A DNA stretch of 64,000 nucleotides from Posidonia oceanica (taxonomy: Eukaryota; Streptophyta; Magnoliopsida; Alismatales; Posidoniaceae): the NCBI GenBank assembly GCA_037176725.1, contig JAZBRS010000020.1:57936001-58000000 (forward strand). Direction: 5' to 3'. Positions 55,165-64,000 of this stretch are shown here, one piece after another (position 1 is the first letter of the stretch; every line of letters starts with the position of its first letter). The notes beneath the pieces were generated by a model. It was not told the origin of the DNA. It searched no databases and saw nothing but the letters and a program-made list of their open reading frames with translations. A program made the position numbers and the translations under genes.

Positions 55165-57070
55165 TCAAAAGGACACCAACTAACCTGGATTTTATCTTAC
55201 AACATATGAACCACATGAAGAGAGTCAGATTCTACCACCTGAAGAACAAGACCATGCATCTCACACAATTGTAAGATATCCCAGACAGCTCTAATCTCTA
55301 CCTCATTATTAGAGATATTCCCTTAGTAGTATGAAAAAGCCATAATGACACGCCCATGAGAATCATGAACAATACCCTCACCGCCAGAAGAAGCTGTAGT
55401 GGAGGAACCATCAACTTTACCCTTGAGACCATATGAGGGGGGCATCCATCTAACTACCATGAACCTTTTCTCAAGCACCAAAGGAACCATAAAACCTGCT
55501 TGATGGAGACTATCAGCATCTCGCCCAATCCTATTGAATTTCTGCCCTTTAGGTAACACATTGCAGTCAGCAATAATCATAGATACTACTTGCCACCAAC
55601 TATGAAACCAAGTTGAAAACCTTCTGTCACATCTTTCTTTCCAAATATGCCAACAGATAAACCCAAGTAAAATCTCAATAATAGTATGCCCATAAGAAGT
55701 TGCTCTAGCTTACTTATTCCATGAAAGAATGGTAGAAGATATATCCTAATCAAGTTGCATTTTGAATAGGGAAGCAAAAAGGACCAAATTTTCATACCCA
55801 AATTACCAGGCAGCAGGAAATGGTCCAACGTCTCTGTCTATGGAAATTTGCAACAATTGCATTTTGAAATGAAAGGAACGTTTTGCATCTGAATATTCGC
55901 ATCAACCGCCACTGCATTCTAGGTAATACGCCAAAGAAACAATAACATTTTGGAGGGTAGTAAGATAGACCAAATCCATTTCTTCTTATTGACCTTATTG
56001 TTATTATCCCGAAGAATCTCCCACGTATTCTTGATAGAGAAATAGCCAAACGGAGATGGAATCCAAATCAAGCAATCAACATCTCCTTGAGGATCTACAT
56101 GCAAATCCTGAAAAGTATTCCACATATCAGACAAAGCACTGTTGTCACCAACCACTTGATCAACAAAAAGGTCTCTGTAGAAGAATACATCCACCACTTT
56201 GGCCGTGAGATCAGAGATAGGTAGGTGATTGAAACCGTTAAAAATAATGCCATTAGTTGACCATTCGTCCATCTAGAAATAAATGTTGCCCTTATCAATT
56301 TGCCAAAGAGAGTGGGAAACAACCCAAGGATTAACTGTCAGCAAAGATTTCCAACGAACAGACCCATATGAAGGAGAAGGAGCATACACTAGTATCAATT
56401 TTATACTTCGCTACATAGAAAGAACTCCAAAGAGAGTTTTTCAATAGAAACTTCCAACAATTCTTGATTTAAACAGAAGATGCCCATCAACAAAACTCTG
56501 TATCCCCAGACCCATCTCATCCAAAGGCCAAGTACAATGTTCCCATTTCACCCAGTGATGATGCTTCTTCCCATTCTTATAACCCCACAAGAAATCTCGC
56601 AGTAAACGATCAATAATATCAACAACTTGAGTGGGAATTCTTGACATTGCTAAGATATGAATAGAAGATAGCACATGCTTCACAAGGACCAGCCTACCAG
56701 ACATAATTAAAAAACGAGAGCCCCATCCATCAATCCTATGATGAATCTTCTCCACCAATGGTTAGAAATAACGAACTTTGGATCTTCCAATTGCAATAGG
56801 AGCCCCCAAAGACACTAATGGCCAAGAGCCTATGGAGTAGCCAGTAACTGATTCAATAGCACCATTCTTAGCAGAGGGCCTCCTCCAAATATGCGTACAC
56901 TTATTCCTCCCTATCAATTGGTTAGATGAACCTTCATACTTAGCAATAAAATCCATAAGATTATGAACAGAAGGACCAGTGGCTTGACAGAACAACAAAG
57001 CATCATCTGCAAAAAATAGATGCAAAGGTGCTAATCCTTTACCAAACGTCACATATTTATGACAAAGACA

Positions 57071-57394
57071 TCAGTCAAACAGAAGCTGAATCCCTCTTCT
57101 AAGGACCTCTTGTGCCAAATTAAAAAGAGTAGGAGATAAGGGATCCCCCTGCTTAAGCCCCCTAGATGACTTAAAGAAGCCAGACTGAACACCATTGATG
57201 ATGATGGTGAACCAATTGTTGTTAAGAGATCTTCCCACCAAGTCCACAAACCCTTTTGAAAAACCAAACTTGTGCAAAACTGCAAAGAGAAAAGACCATT
57301 CCATCCTGTCGTAGGCTTTTAACATATCATTCTTGAAGACAACATTACCACCTCTGCATTTTCTATCCAAATCCACCATAAGCTCCTGAGCCAA
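57071..57394 (-). pseudogene. LINE reverse transcriptase remnant (KAYDR to QGDPLSP)
   Basis: A 107-codon frame with KNDMLKAYDRMEWSFL (first catalytic Asp region usually D--KAYD-; here N-DMLKAYD), NGVQSGFFKSSRGLKQGDPL and SPTLFNLAQE. The FADD box follows in the next frame at about 57000-57015. Confidence 0.85.
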
Positions 57395-57582
57395 CTGAAT
57401 ATGATCGAAAATATCCTAGCCTTTAACAAAGCTCGCTTGCTCCAAACTAATCAGCTTAGGTAGAAATGTCACAAGTTTATTATTAAGAATCTTGGAACAA
57501 ACCTTAGAAGCCACGTTACCAACACTAATAAGCCAGTACTGAGCAAACAAGACAGGATGTTCTACTTTAGGAATCAAGCATA

Positions 57583-58104
57583 TCATGGATGCGGATACAT
57601 TCCTATGCATAAGCCCTCCAACATAAAATATTTAACTAAAGCATAAAGATCCTCCTTAATCACATCCCATGCAGCAAGATAAAAAGAAAGAGAGAACCCA
57701 TCTGGACTTGCAGAAGCTGTAATAGGCATAGACCGCAAAGCCTCAAGAATCTCATCCATATCAGGGATTTTAGTAATGACAGAAAAATCCTCCAGAGATA
57801 TTAAACATGGAATATAGTCCAACAATGCATCACCAAGTAAACAACCTTCTGATGTGAACAATTTCCTAAAAAAATAAATACCCAAAGCTTGGATGTCATT
57901 GATGTCATGTAACCAATTACCACTGTCATCCTTAACAGCCTGGATGGAACTACAACGCCTCCGATGTTTCACCATATTATGAAAGAAGGAGGTATTCTTT
58001 TCTACCCCCTTCAACCATTGACAGTGTGATTTTTGAAACCATAATTTTTCTTTCCACCGCATAGCCAAGTCCAACTCCTGCTGCACCTCTATAACTTGCT
58101 GCAA
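57583..58104 (-). pseudogene. LINE ORF2 remnant before and at the start of RT
   Basis: A 173-codon open frame: WLKGVEKNTSFFHNMVKHRR, FFRKLFTSEGC, and the RT entry ASPDGFSLSFYLAAWDVIKE, where K-PGPDGF is usual. It is the longest surviving frame of this LINE. Confidence 0.85.
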
Positions 58105-58175
58105 ATTATTTTCATTATAGCCTACATCAAGCGTATTCTACACAAAAGCTAGCTTTTCCTCTGCTTTTATGATAG

Positions 58176-60359
58176 TGTGACCATGTTGGCGATGTGGGTT
58201 GGCACACGCGACCGGAGAGAGCCACGCACGCAAATCCGATAATGTCATGGTGAATGGTGCATTCGAAGAGAACACGACTAGAAAACACCGAATGCGAAGA
58301 AAACAAAAGATAAGACAATGGAGTCGCCACCTAATCTATTGGAATCGAACGACGAGGAAAACCAAATGCAAAACACGAAATACAATGAAATATTGAAAAC
58401 AAAGTGATCCGTGCCAATGGATGAGACACATTGGTCATTGCGGCCCAAAGAAAGGGAAAGGACTCCTGTTATGCATGGGGAAGGTGTAAGGCACCCCCAT
58501 GTGCCCAACGAGTCGGTCTTTCTAGGCTTAATCACTCGCATGTGTGGCTAATGTAGGCAAAGAATGCCGATAAATGTATGCCTCAAGGGCAATAAGAGAT
58601 GCCTTGCAAATATGAATGCATGCTCTTAATGTTTACCTAGATGCCAAGATGTTAGATGCCAAATGCCATGCAAATGTATGTAAAACATGTGATCAGAAGC
58701 AATAAGTCCAAAGAGAAGCAACTAAGCAAACAATCATGTGCTCTGTTTGCATTGTTCTGGATCTATGCAAAAAGTGGAGGGCAACTGCAATGGCTACAAG
58801 CAGTACATAGTCGGGGTAGCTACACGCGTGCCAGTGTTTTGCTTCCAGACAGTAAACATTCCTTGCACAAATTGCATAACGAAAGTGATTCAAATCAGTC
58901 GAGCAATCATCGACGTAGCAAGAAGGAACACTCATGAACAAACCAATGCAATAAAACAATATCAGGGATGCACGTCTCGACTTCCCCACCTCCGTTTACA
59001 TGTCGACGGAGTTCTACAGGTCCGGCGGCCATGGAGAAGGTTGGGAACCTCTGGGACTCTGTCGCAGCTTACAACAAACGGAGAGGAAGAGAGAGAGAAG
59101 AGATAATGCAATGCCGATGCAAAATAAATCAAGTGTGATTCCTCCCCATCCTCGTTGGTTCACGTCGGAGTTCTCAGGCCCGTTCGGCCATGGGTGAGGC
59201 CATGAGCATGAGAAAGTCCTCTGGAGTGTCTTGGAGGATGAAGAGGAGGAGGAAACCAAACAATGCAAGCAAAACTAAAAGCAACCTGTCAAGATGGGTT
59301 GAGCCTCGTGTTCAACGGCTGATGGCCTCATGTAGGTGGTGAACCCATTGCTGGACAAGACAGAGAATGCAAGCCGAGAAGAAAAACAAACAAAACATAG
59401 ATAATTCCACGTCGAGGAAGCAAACCACAGTAAGAGGAAAGGATAGCTAGACTAAGGGAGTGGGTGCTTACCTGTGTAGGTGCTTGGATGTCTCTCCCAA
59501 CGTTGGGGATTCACTCCAGGTTGTTGTTGCTCAGGCGGCAACGGAGGAGGCAATGAAGGCTTGGCTAGTGCTCGGGGGACGGCTAGAGGTGCTCACTCTC
59601 ACTGGCTCAGGGAAGGCTCGGGTGGCAGAGGTGAAGGTTGTGCTCTCGTTGTTCTCTCGATGGTTGGGTGTTAGGTTAGGGCGGTGGTTTGCTATGGCCG
59701 ATGGTGCTCGAGGATGCAAGGGAATGCAACCAGAGAGACGTGGGAGTAATTAGACGCAAGGGAGGCATGAGTCCAGGGGCAAGAGAGGTTAGCCAACCAA
59801 GAGAGGCCTCTCATGGGCGAAGAAGGCTAGTTTTATTGAATCTGAAAAGCACAAAGGCCGTTGATGCATAATAGTCTTTGTAGTGGTTGGTTGGGATTAA
59901 ATGAATAGGATTGGATGGGGATTTGTTGGGATGAGGGGTACGATGGTCTTGGCATACCTAGGTACATGCTTAGATCCATGCAAGGCAATGAGACGCAAGG
60001 AATCAGTGATTCAAAGACAAATGGACCAATCGACCCTTTGGCTGTTGCTACTGACACAGGGCAATCTGCGGTAGTTACCTGCGGTACTCACCAGCAGTAC
60101 TCACCAAGGGTGCCTAACAGCGGCGGTTAGTCGTTGACTTGCTGCAGGGCCTGTTCCATGATTCTTGGGCTTGTTTCCATGAGTGCTTAGACCACCAATG
60201 GGTTATGGACTTGTGGTTCTGGATGGGTTTATGATCTTGGGTTAGGTTCGGGATATTGGGTTGATTTATGGGAAGGTGGTTGGGTCCACCGCATCACAAT
60301 TGGAGCAAGCTCTTCTGGAGGAGTCCGCCGACAAGTGGCCTTAAATTGGGGTGTCTACA
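58176..60359 (-). mobile_element. Inverted gypsy LTR (3' LTR of a minus-strand copy)
   Basis: Homologous to 37006-39379 in the same orientation and to 49834-55164 in reverse. It starts TGTGACCATGTTGGCGATG and carries GGAGTCGCCACCTAATCTATTG and the reversed GGTGTAAGGCACCCCCATG module (58480-58505). It ends GGGGTGTCTACA at 60359, directly before the reversed polypurine tract. Its outer edge abuts the LINE at 58175. Confidence 0.82.
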
Positions 60360-60589
60360 GATGCCCCTCCAGATGCCGGTGGGAGGGTGGTGTTTGTTGT
60401 TGGCGTTGAGTTACTTATTCGGTGTATGCACTGAAACTCATGACTCGTTGCTGAAATGCAAATGCAGATGATAGTGCTGATGCTGGTGTGATGCTTACAC
60501 GAATGCTCATGTGCATTGAACTCCACTGGGGGTGTGTGCGGGTGATGCATGCTTATGTTGATGTAGCGTATGCGATGTTGATATCGATG

Positions 60590-61050
60590 ATGTGATGTTG
60601 AGCAAGCGAAGCCAAGGATGCCGCGTTGAACATGCAAGCCAAGAGGTTGATTCGGATCATGTGATGTTGAGAGTGACATGTTGAGCAAGCAATACCGCCG
60701 ATGAGTGGGATGCGTTGATGTTGGTGACACGATATAGATGCTGATGCATGCAACGTTGTGTTGAGGGTGTCATGTAATGTTGGGCATGCAATGTGATGGG
60801 CGTCATGCTGAGTAGGCATATTGCGAGGAATAGGTGATGCGGAGGATGACACGTTGAGCAAGCGAAGCCAAGGATTTGATTCAGGGCATGCAATGGCAGG
60901 TGATGTGAATGTGGGAGGTAAGGTGATGATTGTGCGGAGTATGACAGTGCAATGCTGATGCAAGGCAATACAATGTGATGTGATGCAATGAGACAAGATG
61001 AAATGTGATGTGATGCAACGCGATGCGATGCAATGCGATGCAGTGCGGTG
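60590..61050. repeat. GATG/CAATG-rich degenerate array
   Basis: Short motifs GATGTGATG, GCAATGCGATGC and GTTGAGCAAGCGAAGCCAAG (the last at about 60598 and again at about 60855) repeat imperfectly. The mirror equivalent at 49185-49680 is rich in GCATCAC and CATTGCATG. Confidence 0.7.
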
Positions 61051-61604
61051 CCGGGCGACAAGTTGATGACTAATCAGCTTGAGAATAAGGGGCATGACAA
61101 GCTACCAAACTTGTGTTGAGAGGGGCACCAGGTGAGAGGGGCATGATAAGTTGACGGACACATCGCTAGATAGTTGGGGATATCAGCCCGAGATGAAGAG
61201 GGGCAAGGCAAGTCTGACGAGCTTGCCGACAGGATAGTTGGGGCTATCAGCCCGAGAAGACAAGGGGTGGGGCAAGTTTGACTGGCTTGCCGACAGGATA
61301 GCTAGACAGTTTGATGGATATCAACCGGGTAGTTAGGGCTACCCACCCGAGAAGGAAGGTGAGGGGCAGAATGTGACGGGAATACTGGAACAGAAGGTGC
61401 GGTAGAGATCCGTAGATGATCCCGTGATAGTTAAGGATGTCAGCTCGAGGCGAATGGGGGCATGATACCATAGAGCAGCCAAAAGATGCCCCTGTTATCA
61501 GGAGGAAGATACCAGGGGGTAGCCAAAATGCCCCTGGCATCAAGAAGAAGGTATCAAAAGGCAGCTAAAATGCCCCTGGTACCGAGAAGTGGAATGGGCC
61601 CGTT

Positions 61605-61850
61605 TTGTAGGCATGCAATGGTCTCAGTGCAGGCATGCGACGATCTACCAGGGAAAGGCAAGCTACAAACATGCTAGTCAATGTAAACCACCCATTGTGG
61701 TGGGCAGACAGGACTAGGGAGAAAAGCAAGGAGGATGCGAGTACCCACCATGGGGGCGTGCAATGGTCTCAGTACATGCTTGCGACAAGTCGTCGAGAAC
61801 ATGTAGGTCATCACAGGCCACCCAACGCAGTGGGTGGCCAAAACAAGTAA
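61605..61850. repeat. Two-copy tandem repeat, ~155 bp
   Basis: GCATGCAATGGTCTCAGT, then GCAGGCATGCGAC (61610) recurs as GCGTGCAATGGTCTCAGT, then ACATGCTTGCGAC (61766). In both copies it is followed by CATG(C/T)AG, then ACCACCCA- or CCACCCA- and GTGG(T/G)(G)GG blocks. Confidence 0.7.
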
Positions 61851-61899
61851 AGACGTGGGGCCTCTGAGTGAGGGTTTTGCAAGGATGATGCTGGTGTAG

Positions 61900-62422
61900 A
61901 TATTCCAATTTCGCATTTCCAAGAGTTCATTAAGGACAGGAACTTTTGAGGCGTCCTAAATCACATAACTAAGGCCTAATAACACATTTTCTAGATTTTC
62001 CAAGTTTTAATTAAAAACATCACTTGATTTTACAAGGTTCAAGGTCGTTGGCTGTGGCAAAGCTGACACGCTTAAGCTAGTGGCAAGTTTGAGTACCCTG
62101 AACACCTTTTCTTCTACTCAAACTAGTGACAAGTTTGAGTCCCTTTAACGTTATTTAGTGAGAGTTTATTAGCTGTGGCAGAGTTAATACTCTCATTTCA
62201 CTCAAATTAGTGGTAGATTTGAGTATCTTAATGTTAAAGAAGAAGTTTCTATGATTTCATGGAATTTCTAAAGTTTTTCAGGCCTTTAACATGTTTCTCT
62301 GAATTAAGATAAAAGACAGGGTTAAAAACGCAAAAAGACCAGCTCGTTGCCTCTACAGTCGGTGACACAGCTAGTTGCCACCAGCACTGGCGACTCGATT
62401 GTGATGTCGCCATAGAGACAGG
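61900..62422. other. Unassigned sequence with a three-fold short repeat
   Basis: A motif close to AGTGGCAAGTTTGAGTACC occurs three times (about 62079, 62122, 62210) with changes. No coding sequence seen. Confidence 0.5.
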
Positions 62423-64000
62423 TGTTGACACCCCATTTCGACAAGGCTGAATTGGCAAGATCTCGGGCGGCTAGGAAAAACCAAAATTACACTTTTCCCC
62501 CTCACCCTTCCTTTCAAATCAAAACCCCACCTCAAACCTCAAAACCAAACCTAGAACCACACTCATTTTCTAACCCAGAAACCACCCCAAAACCCTCTCA
62601 AAACCTTACCCTGAAACCATCCAAACCTAGGTCCAAACCAAACCCTCTCACTCTCCTCTTTACCCTTCAAAACAAGCCCAAACTCAACCTAGGATCACAC
62701 CCCTTTCCCGAACCCAAAACCTGACCAAAATCCATAGGAAAACTCATCAACACCTACTTAACAAATCCACCTAAACACCTAGAAATTCTCAAACCAAGAC
62801 CATTCCCAAAAATCCTAGAAAACCTAGGCAAAACTACCCCTTTTCTACACCTTAAAACCCCTCCAAAACCTCCTTGGAATTAAACCAAAACTTCAGACCC
62901 AGCACTCCAAGTCCTAGCCTACCCACTCACCAATTTTCATCCCATTCCAAGACCTTTAATACCCCCATTCACCCAAATTATCCTTTTCTCTCTCCTGGAT
63001 TATCATTTTCTCTCTCCTCTCTCTCTCCTGATTATCATCTCTCTTTTCATCACCCTCTTGCTCTTTTTCTTGCTTGGCTGTGGGCCCCCTTTGTGCCTCC
63101 ATCCCTTCTCTATCTTATTCCTATTTTTACTTTATTTTTAACATTTTTCCTGAATTTTAAAAAATCATTTCCCTCCAACTCATCTCTTTCCCTTTTATTT
63201 CTCCCTTTTTCCATTTTCTTCCTCCTTCTCTTTTCCTTTTCTTTCTTTTGCAAAAACCCATAAAAACCCCTAAAAATCTGTAAAATTCCAAAACATAAAA
63301 AAAAACAAATCAGAATCCCAAGAAAAATAATTAAAAAACATTAAACAAGCAATTAAAAACTTAAACTTAACTAAATCAAGCTAAAAGGAAAGTCAAGCAT
63401 GTAAACTAAAAAATGCACAACAAACCAAAAGAAAACACTGAAAAATCAAGGAAAAAACTAAAATAAAATCAAAACCCACCAAAAGTAAAAACCCCACTAG
63501 AAGAATTAAAAAACAAACCCTAAAAAGAAGAATTAAGAAACAAACACTAAGATAAATAATTAAAGAAGCAAAAAGACTTAACCTAATAAACATAAGAAAA
63601 ACAACATAAGGACTCAATTAAAAAGAGAAAGAAAAAAAAACACATTTAAAAGACTTAAAAACACCCCATAAAACCAGAGAAACCCAATTAAAAAACATCA
63701 AGAAAAATTAACAAATAAAAAAATCAAAACCTAATTCAAAAGACTTAAGAAAGAAAAACCTAAAAGGCTAGAACTAAAAAGCCCAAAACCCATTCTAATT
63801 AATATAAAAATAAATCTTAAAAATCCTAATTAACATCCTAAGTGCTTAACAAGAAAAATACAATTTAAAAAACAATTTGAAAAGACTTAACAAACACTTA
63901 ATCAAATGGAAAATGAATTAAAGACAAAAGAAAAATCTAAAACCCTAATCAAGCCCAAAACATACTAATTAACCTAAAAAAAGTCACTAAAAATCTAATT
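62423..64000 (+). mobile_element. Start of another gypsy LTR of the same family, runs off the window
   Basis: It begins TGTTGACACCCCATTTCGAC, like the LTR starts at 49834 and 52282, and continues with the C/A-rich stretch typical of the family's 5' end. From about 62480 to the window end G is very scarce on this strand. No polypurine tract precedes it, so it may be a 5' LTR or a solo LTR. Confidence 0.7.

Larger units (their letters stand above)
55165..58175 (-). mobile_element. LINE fragment with RT, zf-RVT and RNase H (family distinct from 5743-11851)
   Basis: Minus-strand frames in order: KNTSFFHNMVKHRRR and ASPDGFSLSFYLAAWDVIKE (57583-58104); MICLIPKVEHP (about 57570); KAYDRMEWSFLFAVLHKFGF and RGLKQGDPLSPTLFNLAQEV (57071-57394); HLFFADDALLFC (about 57000); IDGWGSRFLIMSGRLVLVKH (56441-56758); WIPSPFGYFSIKNTWEIL (about 56050); KGKVDGSSTTASSGGEGIV and, near the end, EVEIRAVWDILQLCE plus VVESDSLHVVHM (55190-55440), which are RNase H. 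Stops and frameshifts are common. The endonuclease half and the true 3' end are missing; both edges coincide with gypsy LTR ends. Confidence 0.88.
60360..61900 (-). mobile_element. Inverted copy of the gypsy 3' internal region
   Basis: Reversed modules of 46640-49833 appear in mirror order: GATGCCCCTCC polypurine tract, CTCCACTGGGGGTGTGTGCGG (60520-60545; the + copy has CCGCACACACCCTAGTGGGG near 49570), GATGCAATG arrays, TAGTTGGGGCTATCAGCCCG, and ATGCCCCTGGTACCGAGAAG (61570). The 50-bp minisatellite is absent here; two copies of a different unit occupy the corresponding position (61605-61850). Confidence 0.68.

Noticed and set aside
37006..60359. One 23-kb gypsy element with LTRs at 37006-39379 and 58176-60359
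   Set aside because: The two LTRs are in the same orientation, but the left one lacks an adjacent polypurine tract or primer site and has its own near-perfect flanking duplication. The interval holds unrelated repeats and no minus-strand gag-pol.

Overview
The window is nuclear DNA of a flowering plant. The evidence is one split gene with GT-AG introns, surrounded by typical plant retrotransposons (Ty1/copia, Ty3/gypsy LTRs, L1-type LINEs), small DNA transposons and a FAR1/MULE relic. There is no rRNA, tRNA, CRISPR array or prokaryotic operon. The species cannot be fixed from the sequence; a TE-rich dicot or early-diverging angiosperm with long introns fits.

The only gene that looks functional is a callose (1,3-beta-glucan) synthase of the GT48 family on the + strand, closest by motif recall to the CALS1/2/3 group. 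Its last 22 exons run from 12522 to 36010, join in one open frame of 1193 codons plus stop, and end in a C-terminus resembling CALS3. The N-terminal third lies left of position 1, so positions 1-12521 are one very large intron, or part of it.

Intron layout, left to right. The first intron holds a miniature LTR retrotransposon (TRIM, 1055-1384, perfect TSD), two truncated LINEs on the minus strand (about 1850-3660 and 3690-5500) and a near full-length but dead LINE on the + strand (about 5743-11851). Three related copia elements lie antisense to the gene in three other introns: a truncated one (12943-14230), one complete in structure with TSD GTTAC (17525-23455), and one with both LTRs (25185-30994). 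The second carries a PIF/Harbinger-like insertion (20690-21970). The left LTR of the third is split by a hAT-like element (25218-26628) with a perfect 8-bp TSD.

Right of the gene (36-64 kb) I see only repeats. There is a solo gypsy LTR on the minus strand (37006-39379) and a decayed FAR1-related/MULE pseudogene (40939-42814). Then comes a fragment of a second LTR family, followed by the 3' part of a large Ogre/Tat-like gypsy element. That 3' part has a 50-bp minisatellite of about 35 units (44819-46600), a solo LTR nested in it with TSD CTTCC (46971-49062), a polypurine tract and two head-to-tail LTRs (49834-55164). A third LINE (55165-58175, minus) follows. Next is an inverted copy of the same gypsy 3' end (58176 to about 61900), and finally the start of another LTR of the family (62423 to the window end), which is strikingly poor in G.

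The gene and the repeats do not form a pathway. The main biological point is that a conserved membrane enzyme keeps an intact reading frame although most of its intron length is transposon, with the autonomous copia copies all antisense. I found no clearly new molecular system. The most unusual items are the TRIM, the hairpin-forming minisatellite, and the mirror-image LTR arrangement at 49.8-61.9 kb.
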